DNA from: Actomonas sp051209155
GTDB lineage: Bacteria; Verrucomicrobiota; Verrucomicrobiia; Opitutales; Opitutaceae
Length of the DNA: 64,000 nucleotides
Strand: one strand, 5' to 3'
NCBI GenBank assembly: GCA_051209155.1
Contig: JBPJGB010000002.1
Shown: positions 51,818 to 60,506 of the stretch, in pieces
Position numbering within the stretch: position 1 is the stretch's first letter
Layout: every line of letters starts with the position of its first letter
Position numbers and translations under genes: made by a program
The notes under the pieces: generated by a model
What the model saw: only the letters and a program-made list of their open reading frames with translations
Told to the model about the DNA's origin: nothing
Databases searched by the model: none

Positions 51818-53692
51818 TCAATGCAAGCGTGGGTCGTTGGAGGCGGCTCCGAGGGCGTGGGCGATCAGCTTGTCGATGTCGAATTGGTAGCGTTGATCCG
51901 GCAGATTCGGCGACTCGCGATCGAATTGCCGCAATTGCGGCAAGAGCGGTTCGGCGATGTAGCCGAGATGGTCGATCGTTTCCAGCGCGGCTCGCGCGGT
52001 GAAGTGCGGGTTATTCGCGGGATCGGCCCAGGCGCCGAGGCGTTCCACGGCAAGCGCGCGGTCGTTGCGGTTGCCGCGGTGACACAGGATCTCGGCGGCG
52101 GCGATGGCGACGTCGGGTGACGGATCGTTGAGCAGCTGGCGGATTTGTTCGACGTGCGGATAGGCGACGCGGGGGTGCTGCCATCCGAGGCTGCGCAGCG
52201 TCCAGTAGCGAACGCCGGGCTCGGCATCCTGCAGGCGCGCGGCGATGGTGTCCTCCGGCAGCGGAGTGGGCAGGGTGGCCTGGCTCGCGATCGTGGCGAG
52301 CCGGTGCACCGGGTAGCGGGATTCGCTCGATGCCCAGTCGTAGGGCGGGCGGTCACCGGCGCGGCGTCTGATTTCACCCTCGGGCAGGAAACCCAGATCA
52401 CGCGTGGCGATCAGATGCTGAAACAGCGCACTGGACAGTCGGTCTTTGACCGCGACGAGGCTGGGTTCGGCAGCGAGGTTTTGGATTTCGTGCGGGTCGG
52501 TGGACAGGTCGTAAAGTTCCTCGGCCGGGGTCGGTTCCCAGAAGGCAGCTTGGGCGGGCGTCAGTTTTTTCTCTTCCCAGCGCTCGTGCCAAATGCGGGT
52601 GGTCGGCGTTTGGAACTGATAATCGACGTGCTGGCCGGCGGGCAGATCGGGACGGAAGTTGCGCACGTAAACGTAGCGCCCATCCGTGATGGTGCGCACG
52701 AAGTCCGTGCGTTCGTCCATGCGACCACGGAAGCCAAACATGAACTCCGGCGAAGGCGCGATGTGTTCACCGAGGAAGGCATCCCCCTGCATCCATGCGG
52801 GCGGCGTGATGCCGGCGAGGCTGAGCAGGGTGGGGGCGAAGTCGACGAAGCTCACGAGCCGATCGCTGGTGCCGCCCGGCACGTAGTCCGCTGGGCGCAG
52901 GTGGGCGAATTTCTCCGGGATGTAGACCACAAGCGCGACTTGGAGACCGCGGTTGTTGGGGTTGCGTTTGTGCCCCGGCATGCCCGCACCGTGGTCGCTG
53001 TAATAGAAAACGATCGTGTCCTCGGTCAGCCCATCGGCGGCGAGTTCGGCGAGTCGTTGACCGGCAGCGGCGTCGGCGGCGGTCACGGTGTCGTAGTATT
53101 GCGCCCAGTCCCGTCGGACTTCGGGCGTGTCGGGATGGTAGGGCGGCACCGTGACGCCAGCCGGGTCGTGCACGGCGCGGTGCGGCCGTTTGCGCAACTG
53201 GCTTTCGTGGCTGGCGAAGGCGTTGAAGATCGCGAAAAAGGGCTTTCCGGCGGGTCGATTGCGCCAGTGCGCCTGGTTGGAGGACTCGTGCCAGAGGTCG
53301 GCCGGGACGCTGATGTTGTAGTCGGTTTTGGCGTTGTTGGTGCAGTAGTAACCGGCCTCGCGGAGAAAGGTTGGATAGGGGGCTTTGCCTGCTGGCGCGG
53401 AGGCAAAACTGCGCATGTGCTGGGTGCCGGTTGACGGTGGGTAGAGTCCGCTGATGAGGGTGGTGCGAGCCGGCGCACAAACCGGCGCGTTGGACCAGGC
53501 GCGGGTGTAAAGCAGGCCGCGCTTGGCCAGGGCGTCCACGTTCGGGGTGGTGGCGTAGCGGTCACCGTAGCAGCCCATATGCGGGCCGTGATCTTCGCTG
53601 GTGAGCCACAGGATGTTGGGCAAGTCGGCCGCCCGGCCGAGGCAGGCGAACGTCGCGAAGAGACCGAGGACGAGGAGAACGGGGCGGGGCAT
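51818..53692 (-). CDS. Exported type I sulfatase with C-terminal repeat domain
   Basis: About 624 residues with signal peptide (PVLLVLGLFATFACLGRA). The metal site is NILWLTSEDHGPHMGCYG. The formylglycine signature is CAPARTTLISG (CxPxR, about residues 70-80), so an anaerobic-type or FGE maturase must exist elsewhere. FYYSDHGAGMPGHKRN is the second metal site. The last 130 residues have alternating helices like HEAT repeats (RYWTLRSLGWQ, DVAIAAAEILCHRG). It probably desulfates a polysaccharide. Confidence 0.93.
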   Translation of the reverse strand: MPRPVLLVLGLFATFACLGRAADLPNILWLTSEDHGPHMGCYGDRYATTPNVDALAKRGLLYTRAWSNAPVCAPARTTLISGLYPPSTGTQHMRSFASAPAGKAPYPTFLREAGYYCTNNAKTDYNISVPADLWHESSNQAHWRNRPAGKPFFAIFNAFASHESQLRKRPHRAVHDPAGVTVPPYHPDTPEVRRDWAQYYDTVTAADAAAGQRLAELAADGLTEDTIVFYYSDHGAGMPGHKRNPNNRGLQVALVVYIPEKFAHLRPADYVPGGTSDRLVSFVDFAPTLLSLAGITPPAWMQGDAFLGEHIAPSPEFMFGFRGRMDERTDFVRTITDGRYVYVRNFRPDLPAGQHVDYQFQTPTTRIWHERWEEKKLTPAQAAFWEPTPAEELYDLSTDPHEIQNLAAEPSLVAVKDRLSSALFQHLIATRDLGFLPEGEIRRRAGDRPPYDWASSESRYPVHRLATIASQATLPTPLPEDTIAARLQDAEPGVRYWTLRSLGWQHPRVAYPHVEQIRQLLNDPSPDVAIAAAEILCHRGNRNDRALAVERLGAWADPANNPHFTARAALETIDHLGYIAEPLLPQLRQFDRESPNLPDQRYQFDIDKLIAHALGAASNDPRLH

Positions 53693-53705
53693 GGCGGGAG
53701 ACGGG

Positions 53706-54770
53706 TTAGGTTTGTTGCGGCTGTTCAGCTTGGCTGCGGAGAGCCTCTCGCTCCTCTTTGAGGGCCTTGATTTGCTCGGCGGTGGGAGCGTGCAGGAATT
53801 CGCCGGCGGTGTTTTGGGGTTCACCCGAGAGGCGTTTGATTTCGGCTTCGATCTGCTCAAGGCGGATCTCGACAGCCTCGGCCTGCTCGGCCTTGTCGAA
53901 GGCGAGGGTTTCGGCGGTGGGTTGCTCGGATTCGGGCGTTGCGGGAGGGGTTGAGTCGGCGGGCGGCAGGATGGGCTGATCCTCGGGAATTCGCCGCTGG
54001 TTCATGATTGAGGGGGAGGCGATTTCGATCCGGGCGCCATGCAGCGCGTCGAGCACGTGGCGGTTGAGGATGGAGCGGGTGGTGAGGAGACTTTTGACCT
54101 CGGTCAGCAGACCCGCGACGCGATAGGTGACGGCGTAGTTTCCTAGTTCCGTGATTTGGACAAAGGGCTCAATGAGTCCGGCCTCGGCGGCGGCTTGTTT
54201 GAGCAACTCGTCGACCTGGCGGTGGTGCACATCGTAACCGAGCGACAGTTCGGTCGAGACGATCGTGCCAGAAGCGCGAATGGTCGTGACGGGGTGGGTG
54301 ATTAGGTAGGTGTGGGGGAAAGCGATGAGGTCGCGGTGTTCGGTCTGCACCTCGGTGTCCAACAGCCCGCGCTCGGAGACGCGGCCGAAGTGTTCGTCCA
54401 CCCGAATGAAGTCGCCGGTGCGAAAAGGTTTGGTGACCCGCAGCATCATGCCGGCGGTGAGGTTGGCCACGATGGTGGTGGACGAGAATGCGAACATGCC
54501 GGAGACGACGAGGCCTACCAAGCCGAGGACCTGGTTGCGGCTGCTGTCGCTCACCGGCAGAGAGAGCGCGAGCAAAGCCACCGCGACGAGCGTCAGAAAG
54601 ACCATCGCGAGCTGGCGCGGCAGTTTGCGCTCGTTGCCCAGTTGGGGGAAGCGGCCCAGCAGTAGCCAGTGCGCGGCGCGCAACACGACTCCGCACACGA
54701 CAGCGGTGGCAACCAAAGGCCCGAGCGCGGCGAGAAGCTCGGTGACAGCGGACGCGAAGAGCAGGGGCAT
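53706..54770 (-). CDS. MscS-family mechanosensitive channel
   Basis: About 354 residues from MPLLFASAVTELLAALGP. Three to four membrane helices are followed by the pore helix and beta domain: GMFAFSSTTIVANLTAGMMLRVTKPFRTGDFIRVDEHFGRVSERGLLDTEVQTEHRDLIAFPHTYL. The C-terminus is a Glu-rich coiled coil (about 300-354). It releases solutes on hypo-osmotic shock. It lies 13 bp upstream of the sulfatase gene on the same strand. Confidence 0.9.
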   Translation of the reverse strand: MPLLFASAVTELLAALGPLVATAVVCGVVLRAAHWLLLGRFPQLGNERKLPRQLAMVFLTLVAVALLALSLPVSDSSRNQVLGLVGLVVSGMFAFSSTTIVANLTAGMMLRVTKPFRTGDFIRVDEHFGRVSERGLLDTEVQTEHRDLIAFPHTYLITHPVTTIRASGTIVSTELSLGYDVHHRQVDELLKQAAAEAGLIEPFVQITELGNYAVTYRVAGLLTEVKSLLTTRSILNRHVLDALHGARIEIASPSIMNQRRIPEDQPILPPADSTPPATPESEQPTAETLAFDKAEQAEAVEIRLEQIEAEIKRLSGEPQNTAGEFLHAPTAEQIKALKEEREALRSQAEQPQQT

Positions 54771-55102
54771 GGGGCGCAATGTGGAAGGCTCGGCGCGACG
54801 GGGCGAAGGTAAAATCACCGGGCCAAAACGAGCCCGCGGTGGCGGCAAGGCCTTGATCGCTCACCTTTTGCCAAAGCATGTGCACCCCTTGAACTGGGGG
54901 CGTTTACCTGTTGGCGTCCGTGTCATGCTGCCTAGGATACACGACATCATGCTGGCCCGATGGACAGTAAACCCCGACTGCCGCCACTGGTGGCGCGACG
55001 GGCGTGGTCGTGATCTGACAATGGCAAGCTCAAGCCGGCTTGCCCTCGCTGCAGGAGACCGCGCGCGGGCCTGAATCAAAAACCCCCAATGGAGATCAAA
55101 TC
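54771..55102. other. 332-bp divergent spacer between mscS and the EF-G paralogue
   Basis: No open frame with coding character is seen. It must contain the promoters of both divergent genes. Short inverted motifs exist (for example ccgactgccgccactggtggc), but no convincing operator. The end carries a GGAG ribosome site 9 bp before the ATG at 55103. Confidence 0.5.
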
Positions 55103-57193
55103 ATGGCCGACTATCCCGCTCCCAAAATTCGCAACTTAACCCTGGTCGGCCACGCTTCCGCGGGAAAAACCATGCTCGCCGACGCGATGCTGACCTGCGC
55201 GGGTGAGATTGGCCGCATCGGCTCAATCGAGGCCGGCACAACCCAGTCGGATTTTCATCAAAGCGAGAAGGATCACGGTATCTCGGTGCACGCCTCGCTG
55301 CTCACGCTGGAGTGGGCGGGGGCCAAGCTCAACGTGCTGGATGCGCCGGGTTACCAGGATTTCGCCGGTGAGGCGCTGAGCGCGCTGCGCGTGGGCGACT
55401 CCGCCGTCATTGTCATCAACGCCGGGCAGGGTGTCTCCTCCGGCACCGACCTCATGTGGAAGGCGGCCGATGATTTTCACCTGCCGAAAACCCTGGTCGT
55501 CACCGGTATCGATAAACCCAATACGGACTTCGAAGCGGTGCTGGAACAGGCGCGCGGTCACTTTGGCACCAACGTCTTTCCGTTGACGCTGCCGCTCGAC
55601 AGCGGGCCGGAGTTTCACCGGCTGCTCGATGTCATGCGCAGCGAGGTGCTCACCTTTCGCACCGATGGTTCGGGCGGGTTCACCGAAAGCCCCGCGGAGG
55701 GGGCGGATGCGGATCGGGTGAAGGCGCTGCACCGGCAGCTGATCGAGTATGTGGCGGAGTCGGACAACAGCCTCATGGAGCGCTTCTTCGAGCAGGACGG
55801 CCTGAGCGAAGAGGAGCTGCGGGCCGGGTTGCATCGGGCATTGGAGGACGGCGTATTCGTGCCGGTGTTCGCGGTCTCCGGGCTCGGCAACATCGGCGTG
55901 GCCCGGCTGCTCGACCACATCGCGAAATATGAGTCCTCACCCGTCGATCACCAGAAGGTAAAGGGACGCGATCCGGATGGTCAGGTGGTCGAGGTGGACC
56001 TCAACGACCGCGGCACGGTGCTGCATGTTTTCAAGACCATGAATGAACCGGGCGTGGGCGAGTTGTCGCTGTTCCGGGTCTATGCCGGCGAAGTGAAAAG
56101 CGGGTTGGAGCTTTTCAATCCGGCGCGGGGCACCTCCGAACGGATCGGGCAGTTGTATTATCTCAATGGGCACAGGCGCACGGCCACGACCGCTCTCGGC
56201 GCCGGGGACATCGGTGCGGCCGTGAAACTGCGCGACACGCACACCGGGAATACACTTTGTGATCCGGCCCGGCCGGTGATGTTGCCCGCGGTGAAGTTTC
56301 CCAAGCCCAATATTCACGGTGCGCTGGTGTGCGAGTCGCGGGGTGACGAGGACAAATTTGCGATGGGATTGAGCACGTTGCACGAGGAGGACCCGTCCTT
56401 TCATCACCGGGTGGATGACGAGGTGCACCAGACCATCGTATCGGGCCAGGGCGAGATCCACCTGCAGGTGACCTTGGAGCGGCTCGTGCGGCGCTTCGGC
56501 GTCAAGGTGTCGATGGTTGCGCCGCGGATTCCTTACCGCGAGACCATCACGACCGGCGCCGAGTCAAAATACCGGCATAAGAAACAATCCGGTGGCGCCG
56601 GACAGTTTGCCGAGGTGTGGATGCGAATCGCGCCCGGCGAAGTGGGCTCTGGCATCGACTTCAAGCAGTCGCTGGTCGGCACCAATGTGGATCGCGTGTT
56701 CGTGCCGTCGGTGGAGAAGGGCGTGAACCAGGCCTGCACCGAAGGCATCCTGGCCGGTTGTCGAATCGTCGACGTGAAGATCGATTTCTACGACGGCAAG
56801 ATGCACCCGGTGGATTCGAAGGACATCGCATTCCAGATCGCCGGCTATCACGCCTTCAAGGAAGCCTTTGAGCAGGCCGGACCGTGTCTGATGGAGCCCA
56901 TCTTCGAAATCGTGGTGACGGTGCCGGAGGACTGTGTCGGCGACGTCCTGGGTGACCTGTCTTCGCGCCGCGGCCGCATCATCGGGGTCGATGCCGACGG
57001 TCATTTCCAAGCCATCAAAGCGCACGTGCCGCAGCGCGAACTGCACCACTACAGCACGCGCGTGCGTTCACTCACGGCGAGTCGGGGCGTGCACACCGAA
57101 ACCTACGTGCGCCACGAACGGGTGCCGCGCGAGCTCGAGTCCGTCGTGGTCGCGGAGGCCCGCGCCGCGCGACTGCAGGGCAACGGGCACTGA
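55103..57193 (+). CDS. Elongation factor G paralogue (EF-G-like translational GTPase)
   Basis: 696 residues with all five EF-G domains. The P-loop is VGHASAGKTML (about 15-25). The G3 motif is DAPGYQDF (about 83-90), with Tyr where canonical EF-G has the catalytic His. The G4 position reads VVTGIDKPNTDF instead of NKxD. Domain IV (YRHKKQSGGAGQFAEV) and domain V (VPEDCVGDVLGDLSSRRGRI) are intact. It belongs to the EF-G2-like group; a canonical fusA should be elsewhere with the str operon. Confidence 0.9.
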   Translation: MADYPAPKIRNLTLVGHASAGKTMLADAMLTCAGEIGRIGSIEAGTTQSDFHQSEKDHGISVHASLLTLEWAGAKLNVLDAPGYQDFAGEALSALRVGDSAVIVINAGQGVSSGTDLMWKAADDFHLPKTLVVTGIDKPNTDFEAVLEQARGHFGTNVFPLTLPLDSGPEFHRLLDVMRSEVLTFRTDGSGGFTESPAEGADADRVKALHRQLIEYVAESDNSLMERFFEQDGLSEEELRAGLHRALEDGVFVPVFAVSGLGNIGVARLLDHIAKYESSPVDHQKVKGRDPDGQVVEVDLNDRGTVLHVFKTMNEPGVGELSLFRVYAGEVKSGLELFNPARGTSERIGQLYYLNGHRRTATTALGAGDIGAAVKLRDTHTGNTLCDPARPVMLPAVKFPKPNIHGALVCESRGDEDKFAMGLSTLHEEDPSFHHRVDDEVHQTIVSGQGEIHLQVTLERLVRRFGVKVSMVAPRIPYRETITTGAESKYRHKKQSGGAGQFAEVWMRIAPGEVGSGIDFKQSLVGTNVDRVFVPSVEKGVNQACTEGILAGCRIVDVKIDFYDGKMHPVDSKDIAFQIAGYHAFKEAFEQAGPCLMEPIFEIVVTVPEDCVGDVLGDLSSRRGRIIGVDADGHFQAIKAHVPQRELHHYSTRVRSLTASRGVHTETYVRHERVPRELESVVVAEARAARLQGNGH

Positions 57194-57196
57194 GTT

Positions 57197-57979
57197 TCAA
57201 CCACACCAGGCGCCACCGTTGATGTCGAGGGTGGCGCCGGTGATGAAGCCGTCGTATTCGCTGGCTAGATACACTGCGGCGCGGGCCACGTCCGCGGGCA
57301 CGCCGGCGCGGCTGAGCGGCAGGCTGGCGATCGTCGCCTGGGCGGAGGCATCAGTGGTGTGGGTGCGATGAAAATCGGTGCCGAGAATGAGTCCGGGCGC
57401 GAGGGCGTTGACCCGCACTCCCTGCGGGCCGAGCTCGGCGGCGAGGGCTCGGGTGAAGGTGAGCACGGCACCCTTGGCAGTGGCGTAGGCGAGGGAACCG
57501 CCGTGCCCGCCCTTGCGGCCGGCGAGGGAGGCCAGGTTGACGATGCTGGCACCGCCGCCCGACGCGGCCGCCCGGACAAGATGCGGTCGGGCCGCGCGCG
57601 TCACCCGCATCATGCTCTCGACATTAAGTGCCATGACTTGCGCCCAGAATGCATCCTCGATCTCCGGCAGATCGTGGCGCGCGACAAGCGAGCCGGCGTT
57701 GTTGATCAGCACATCGAGTCCCCCGAGTTTGGCGGTGGCGGCCGCGACGAGGGTGTCGGCGGCATCCGGAGCAGTCAGGTCGGCGGCGGCGGCCCCATAG
57801 GTCCGGCCGAGCGCCGTGGCCGTGGCGTGGAGCGCATCGGCGCCGGCAACGCTGGAATGATAGTGCACGAAGACCTCGCAACCGGCCTCCAGCAGCGCCT
57901 CGCTGATGGCGAGACCGATTCCCTGTGCCCCGGCGGTGACGAGGGCGCGCTTTCCGGAGAGTTTGGCGGGGAAGGACAT
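57197..57979 (-). CDS. Short-chain dehydrogenase/reductase, 3-oxoacyl-reductase-like
   Basis: 260 residues from MSFPAKLSGKRALVTAGAQGIGLAISEALLEAG. It has TAGAQGIG (TGxxxGIG), LINNAGS (NNAG), catalytic Ser in IVNLASLAG, YATAKGA (YxxxK) and the C-terminal TGATLDINGGAW typical of FabG-like enzymes. It converges on the EF-G paralogue three bases away. It is probably a carbonyl reductase; substrate unknown. Confidence 0.9.
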   Translation of the reverse strand: MSFPAKLSGKRALVTAGAQGIGLAISEALLEAGCEVFVHYHSSVAGADALHATATALGRTYGAAAADLTAPDAADTLVAAATAKLGGLDVLINNAGSLVARHDLPEIEDAFWAQVMALNVESMMRVTRAARPHLVRAAASGGGASIVNLASLAGRKGGHGGSLAYATAKGAVLTFTRALAAELGPQGVRVNALAPGLILGTDFHRTHTTDASAQATIASLPLSRAGVPADVARAAVYLASEYDGFITGATLDINGGAWCG

Positions 57980-58117
57980 GCGGCAAGCCCTAGAGCAAAC
58001 GGCGTGGCGAAGGCGAGCGTGTCGGTTTCGCGGGGCATGCTCACCGTCGCACAAATTCCCGGAAATTTGCTTGCAAGGAGCAGGCCGGGCTTTGAATTTC
58101 CGCCCTCTTCTGCATCC

Positions 58118-58192
58118 GCCCCTATCGTCTAGCGGTTAGGACAGATCCCTCTCACGGATCAGACCGGGGTTCGATTCCCCGTGGGGGTGCCA
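58118..58192 (+). tRNA. tRNA-Glu (anticodon CTC)
   Basis: 75 nt with encoded CCA. The acceptor GCCCCTA pairs with TGGGGGT using G-U pairs. The D-arm is TCGTCTAGCGGTTAGGA, the anticodon loop CCTCTCACG gives CTC, and the T-arm is CGGGGTTCGATTCCCCG. Its last 19 nt recur three more times downstream. Confidence 0.96.
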
Positions 58193-58796
58193 GAAATTTT
58201 CGAATTGGGATTTTCGAATTACGAATGCCCGAGAGGCCGCGATTGCAGGACGGGCGAGGGGAAGCGCACCCCGGAGGGGTTTGACGAAGCGAGCAACGCG
58301 AGCGGAGATGGGGCGACGCAGTGAAACGGAGGCGATCCCGCGCAGCGGGACGAGGCTGCAGGCCGAAGCCATTCCCCGTGGGGGTGCCAGAAATTTTCGA
58401 ATTGGGATTTTCGAATTACGAATGCCCGAGAGGCCGCGATTGCAGGACGGGCGAGGGGAGGCGAACCCCGGAGGGGTTTGACGAAGCGAGCAACGCGAGC
58501 GGAGATGGGGCGACGCAGTGAAACGGAGGCGATCCCGCGCAGCGGGACGAGGCCGCAGGCCGAAGCCATTCCCCGTGGGGGTGCCAGGAGATTTACGAAT
58601 TCGGAATTACGATTTTCGATTGGTCTTGCGCCTTAAAGCACGCGGAAACCGAGGGGAAGCGGACCCCGGAGGGGTTGTCAGGCCACTCGTAGGCTCGTAG
58701 AGACGAAGCGAAGCGAAGATGGGGCGTCACTGACGGTGACGATCCCGCGCAGCGGGACGAGGCCGCAGGCCGAAGCCATTCCCCGTGGGGGTGCCA
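58174..58796 (+). repeat. Tandem repeats of the tRNA-Glu 3' end
   Basis: The 19-nt tRNA terminus attccccgtgggggtgcca occurs in the gene (58174-58192) and again at 58371-58389, 58568-58586 and 58778-58796, with periods 197, 197 and 210 bp. The first two spacers are nearly identical. The third is diverged in its first half but keeps cgatcccgcgcagcgggacg and ggccgcaggccgaagccatt. Each copy ends with CCA. Open frames across the repeats are spurious. Confidence 0.93.
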
Positions 58797-59456
58797 GGAA
58801 TTTTCGAATTCGGATGTTCCATTTTCGAATGGCAGTGAGGCAGAAGATGTCGGGCGCGAGCGACGGACCAAACCGTTCTCGTCTTCCGAGGCGGCGATCG
58901 CGGGAGCTCGAATGAAAGCAGAGACGCTTGCGGCCGGTAGGTTTGAATCGGCAAACGCCATCGATGACGTCGACACCCTGAGCGAAATTCGACGCATTGC
59001 AGGGAAGTTCCCGCCCTTGGCTGCGATCGAGGAATGGGCCCGGTCGCGGAAGCTATGTGAAGCCTGGTTCCACGTCCGAGAATGTCGCAAGCCGCTGGCG
59101 AAGTGGCATAGCCCAAGATGCATCATTGCCTCCAGCCCCGGCGAATGCCCCGTAAGTCGTAAAACGGAGCGTTTGGCGTCACTCCGCAGTCGACATCACG
59201 GCGCCGCAAAGAAAGCTGAAAGAACCTGGCCCGGAACCGCTTCCAATAAGATGCGGGCTCCGAATTTCGTAGCTCTCTCGCAGCCCTCATCCCCGCGATG
59301 GGTTGATGCGCCCTTGTTGCAGTGAAGATACCCCCAGGTCGATCCGTCAGGAATCCGGCGGGGCGAAGCCTTCCCCGGCATCAGTCACAACGCCTGCGCG
59401 GTGCAATGACCTTTACCTAGGCTTATCGATGAATGCGATGTTCAGCTAGAGCGTGC
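58797..59456. other. 660-bp region without a supportable gene before the cassette array
   Basis: One + strand open frame (58912-59325, 137 codons) exists but has no recognisable family, no good ribosome site and overlapping antisense frames of similar length, so it is not called. No integrase gene and no attI-like site next to one can be seen here, although this is where they would be expected for cassettes reading rightward. Confidence 0.5.
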
Positions 59457-59512
59457 ACCGAACTGCCGGAAAAAAGGCCAACAAGTCGGCCTGTCTGACT
59501 TAAATCGTTAGC
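59457..59512 (+). repeat. attC site 1
   Basis: Outer cores accgaac and gttagca. The central dyad is ggccaac-aa-gtcggcc, close to the perfect version in sites 2 and 9. It stands before the first cassette ORF, so it belongs to an upstream cassette with no recognisable gene. Confidence 0.8.
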
Positions 59513-59520
59513 AGGAAACT

Positions 59521-60054
59521 ATGAAACGAACATCTATTCTACTCCTCGCCATATTACCTGTGGCTGGCTGCGCTCGATCAGAGATCGCCGCGGACGAAAT
59601 CATGAAGATGTCGCCAGCCGAGATCGAAGCGGCTCTACCGAATGAACATCCTGCGACCTACTACATGTATGCGGGGCGTCTGTTCGGCGAAGATAAGAAG
59701 GACGATGCGGTTTTTTGGTTCTACGTTGGTCAGCTGCGCTACCGAATCCACCTGAAAGCCCGACCCGGAGAGGACCCCAGCGGCGATCCCGCTTTATTCG
59801 CTTCGCTGAATGCGACTATCGGTCAGTCCATAAATGAATACGCAGGAGGAGATGTGGATGGTTGGGTTGCGGCAGTTGATCGGGCTTTGAGTTGGGACGA
59901 AGAGCACCCGGACGGGTTCACCCCGAAGGGCCAGTTCGCAGAGGTGCGTGCGGAGATTCGGAAGGGCCTCCTTTCGCTGCGTCAGCATCTGACTCAAAAT
60001 GCGGATCAAATCCGCGAACAGCGAAAAGCCAATGGACTGGAGAACAGAGGCTAA
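59521..60054 (+). CDS. Cassette ORF 1: putative lipoprotein
   Basis: 177 residues. The N-terminus MKRTSILLLAILPVAGC is a lipoprotein signal with lipobox VAGC (Cys 17). The mature part is helical and acidic (KDDAVFWFYVGQLRYRIHL, WVAAVDRALSWDEEHPDGF) and resembles uncharacterised proteins seen in other cassette arrays. The stop codon TAA lies within the R'' core of the next attC. Function unknown; probably envelope-located. Confidence 0.8.
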   Translation: MKRTSILLLAILPVAGCARSEIAADEIMKMSPAEIEAALPNEHPATYYMYAGRLFGEDKKDDAVFWFYVGQLRYRIHLKARPGEDPSGDPALFASLNATIGQSINEYAGGDVDGWVAAVDRALSWDEEHPDGFTPKGQFAEVRAEIRKGLLSLRQHLTQNADQIREQRKANGLENRG

Positions 60055-60109
60055 CCGACCACCGGGGACAAGGCCGACAAGTCGGCCTGTCTCAGCTTAG
60101 ACGATGGGC
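60049..60109 (+). repeat. attC site 2
   Basis: R'' ggctaac; perfect central dyad ggccgac-aa-gtcggcc flanked by gaca/tgtc; R' core gatgggc, deviating from gttRRRY at the second base. That change creates the ATG used by the next ORF. Confidence 0.85.
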
Positions 60110-60424
60110 GGAATCAAAATAGACGTTTGGCCTGATGAGGCGCGGAAAGAGAAAATCCGAGTCGGTGTCGATAAAGCGGCATATACCGGTTTCTGGATGT
60201 TTTGGACATATCTCGCCCTGCCTTCCATCGACTGGGATTGGCTACTTTCGTTACCGTCCCACGTTTTCGTAGGTCTCGCCATCGTAGTTTTCACGCCGAT
60301 AGCTTTCGTCGGTTTTTGGATTCAGAAGAGCATCAAGCCCAGAGGACTATGGTGGTCGTTTGGGTTTCTATCTTGGATCGGATGTTTCGCTCTAGCGCTG
60401 ACCGGATACGGTCTTCCAAGATGA
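60104..60424 (+). CDS. Cassette ORF 2: small membrane protein
   Basis: 106 residues with three hydrophobic segments (TGFWMFWTYLALP, LPSHVFVGLAIVVFTPIAFVGFWI, WWSFGFLSWIGCFALALTGYG). No family recognised. The start ATG is part of the attC R' core, and no ribosome site precedes it. Translation must rely on sequences of the upstream attC or on coupling. Confidence 0.72.
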   Translation: MGGIKIDVWPDEARKEKIRVGVDKAAYTGFWMFWTYLALPSIDWDWLLSLPSHVFVGLAIVVFTPIAFVGFWIQKSIKPRGLWWSFGFLSWIGCFALALTGYGLPR

Positions 60425-60428
60425 AAAA

Positions 60429-60489
60429 GCCCATCCAGTTGGTGCAGACAAGGCTGGCAGGCCAGCCTGTCTGACCGCTATCGTTGGGT
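60429..60489 (+). repeat. attC site 3
   Basis: Outer cores gcccatc and gttgggt (matching GTTRRRY). The central dyad is ggctggc-aggccagcc within gacaa/ctgtc arms. Confidence 0.83.
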
Positions 60490-60506
60490 GAAGAGAGGAT
60501 CAGCGA

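Noticed and set aside
58193..58900. Several 60-170 codon ORFs in the tRNA-Glu repeat region
   Set aside because: They exist on both strands, follow the repeat periodicity and include the tRNA fragment, so they are by-products of the repeats.
58912..59325. 137-codon + strand ORF before the cassette array
   Set aside because: No family resemblance, no ribosome site, weak composition, and antisense frames of equal length. It could be a decayed cassette gene but cannot be supported.
58118..59456. Genomic island inserted at tRNA-Glu
   Set aside because: There is no integrase gene and no cargo between the repeated tRNA ends. The cassette array beyond is explained by attC recombination and not by a tRNA-targeted island, although an island boundary further right cannot be excluded.
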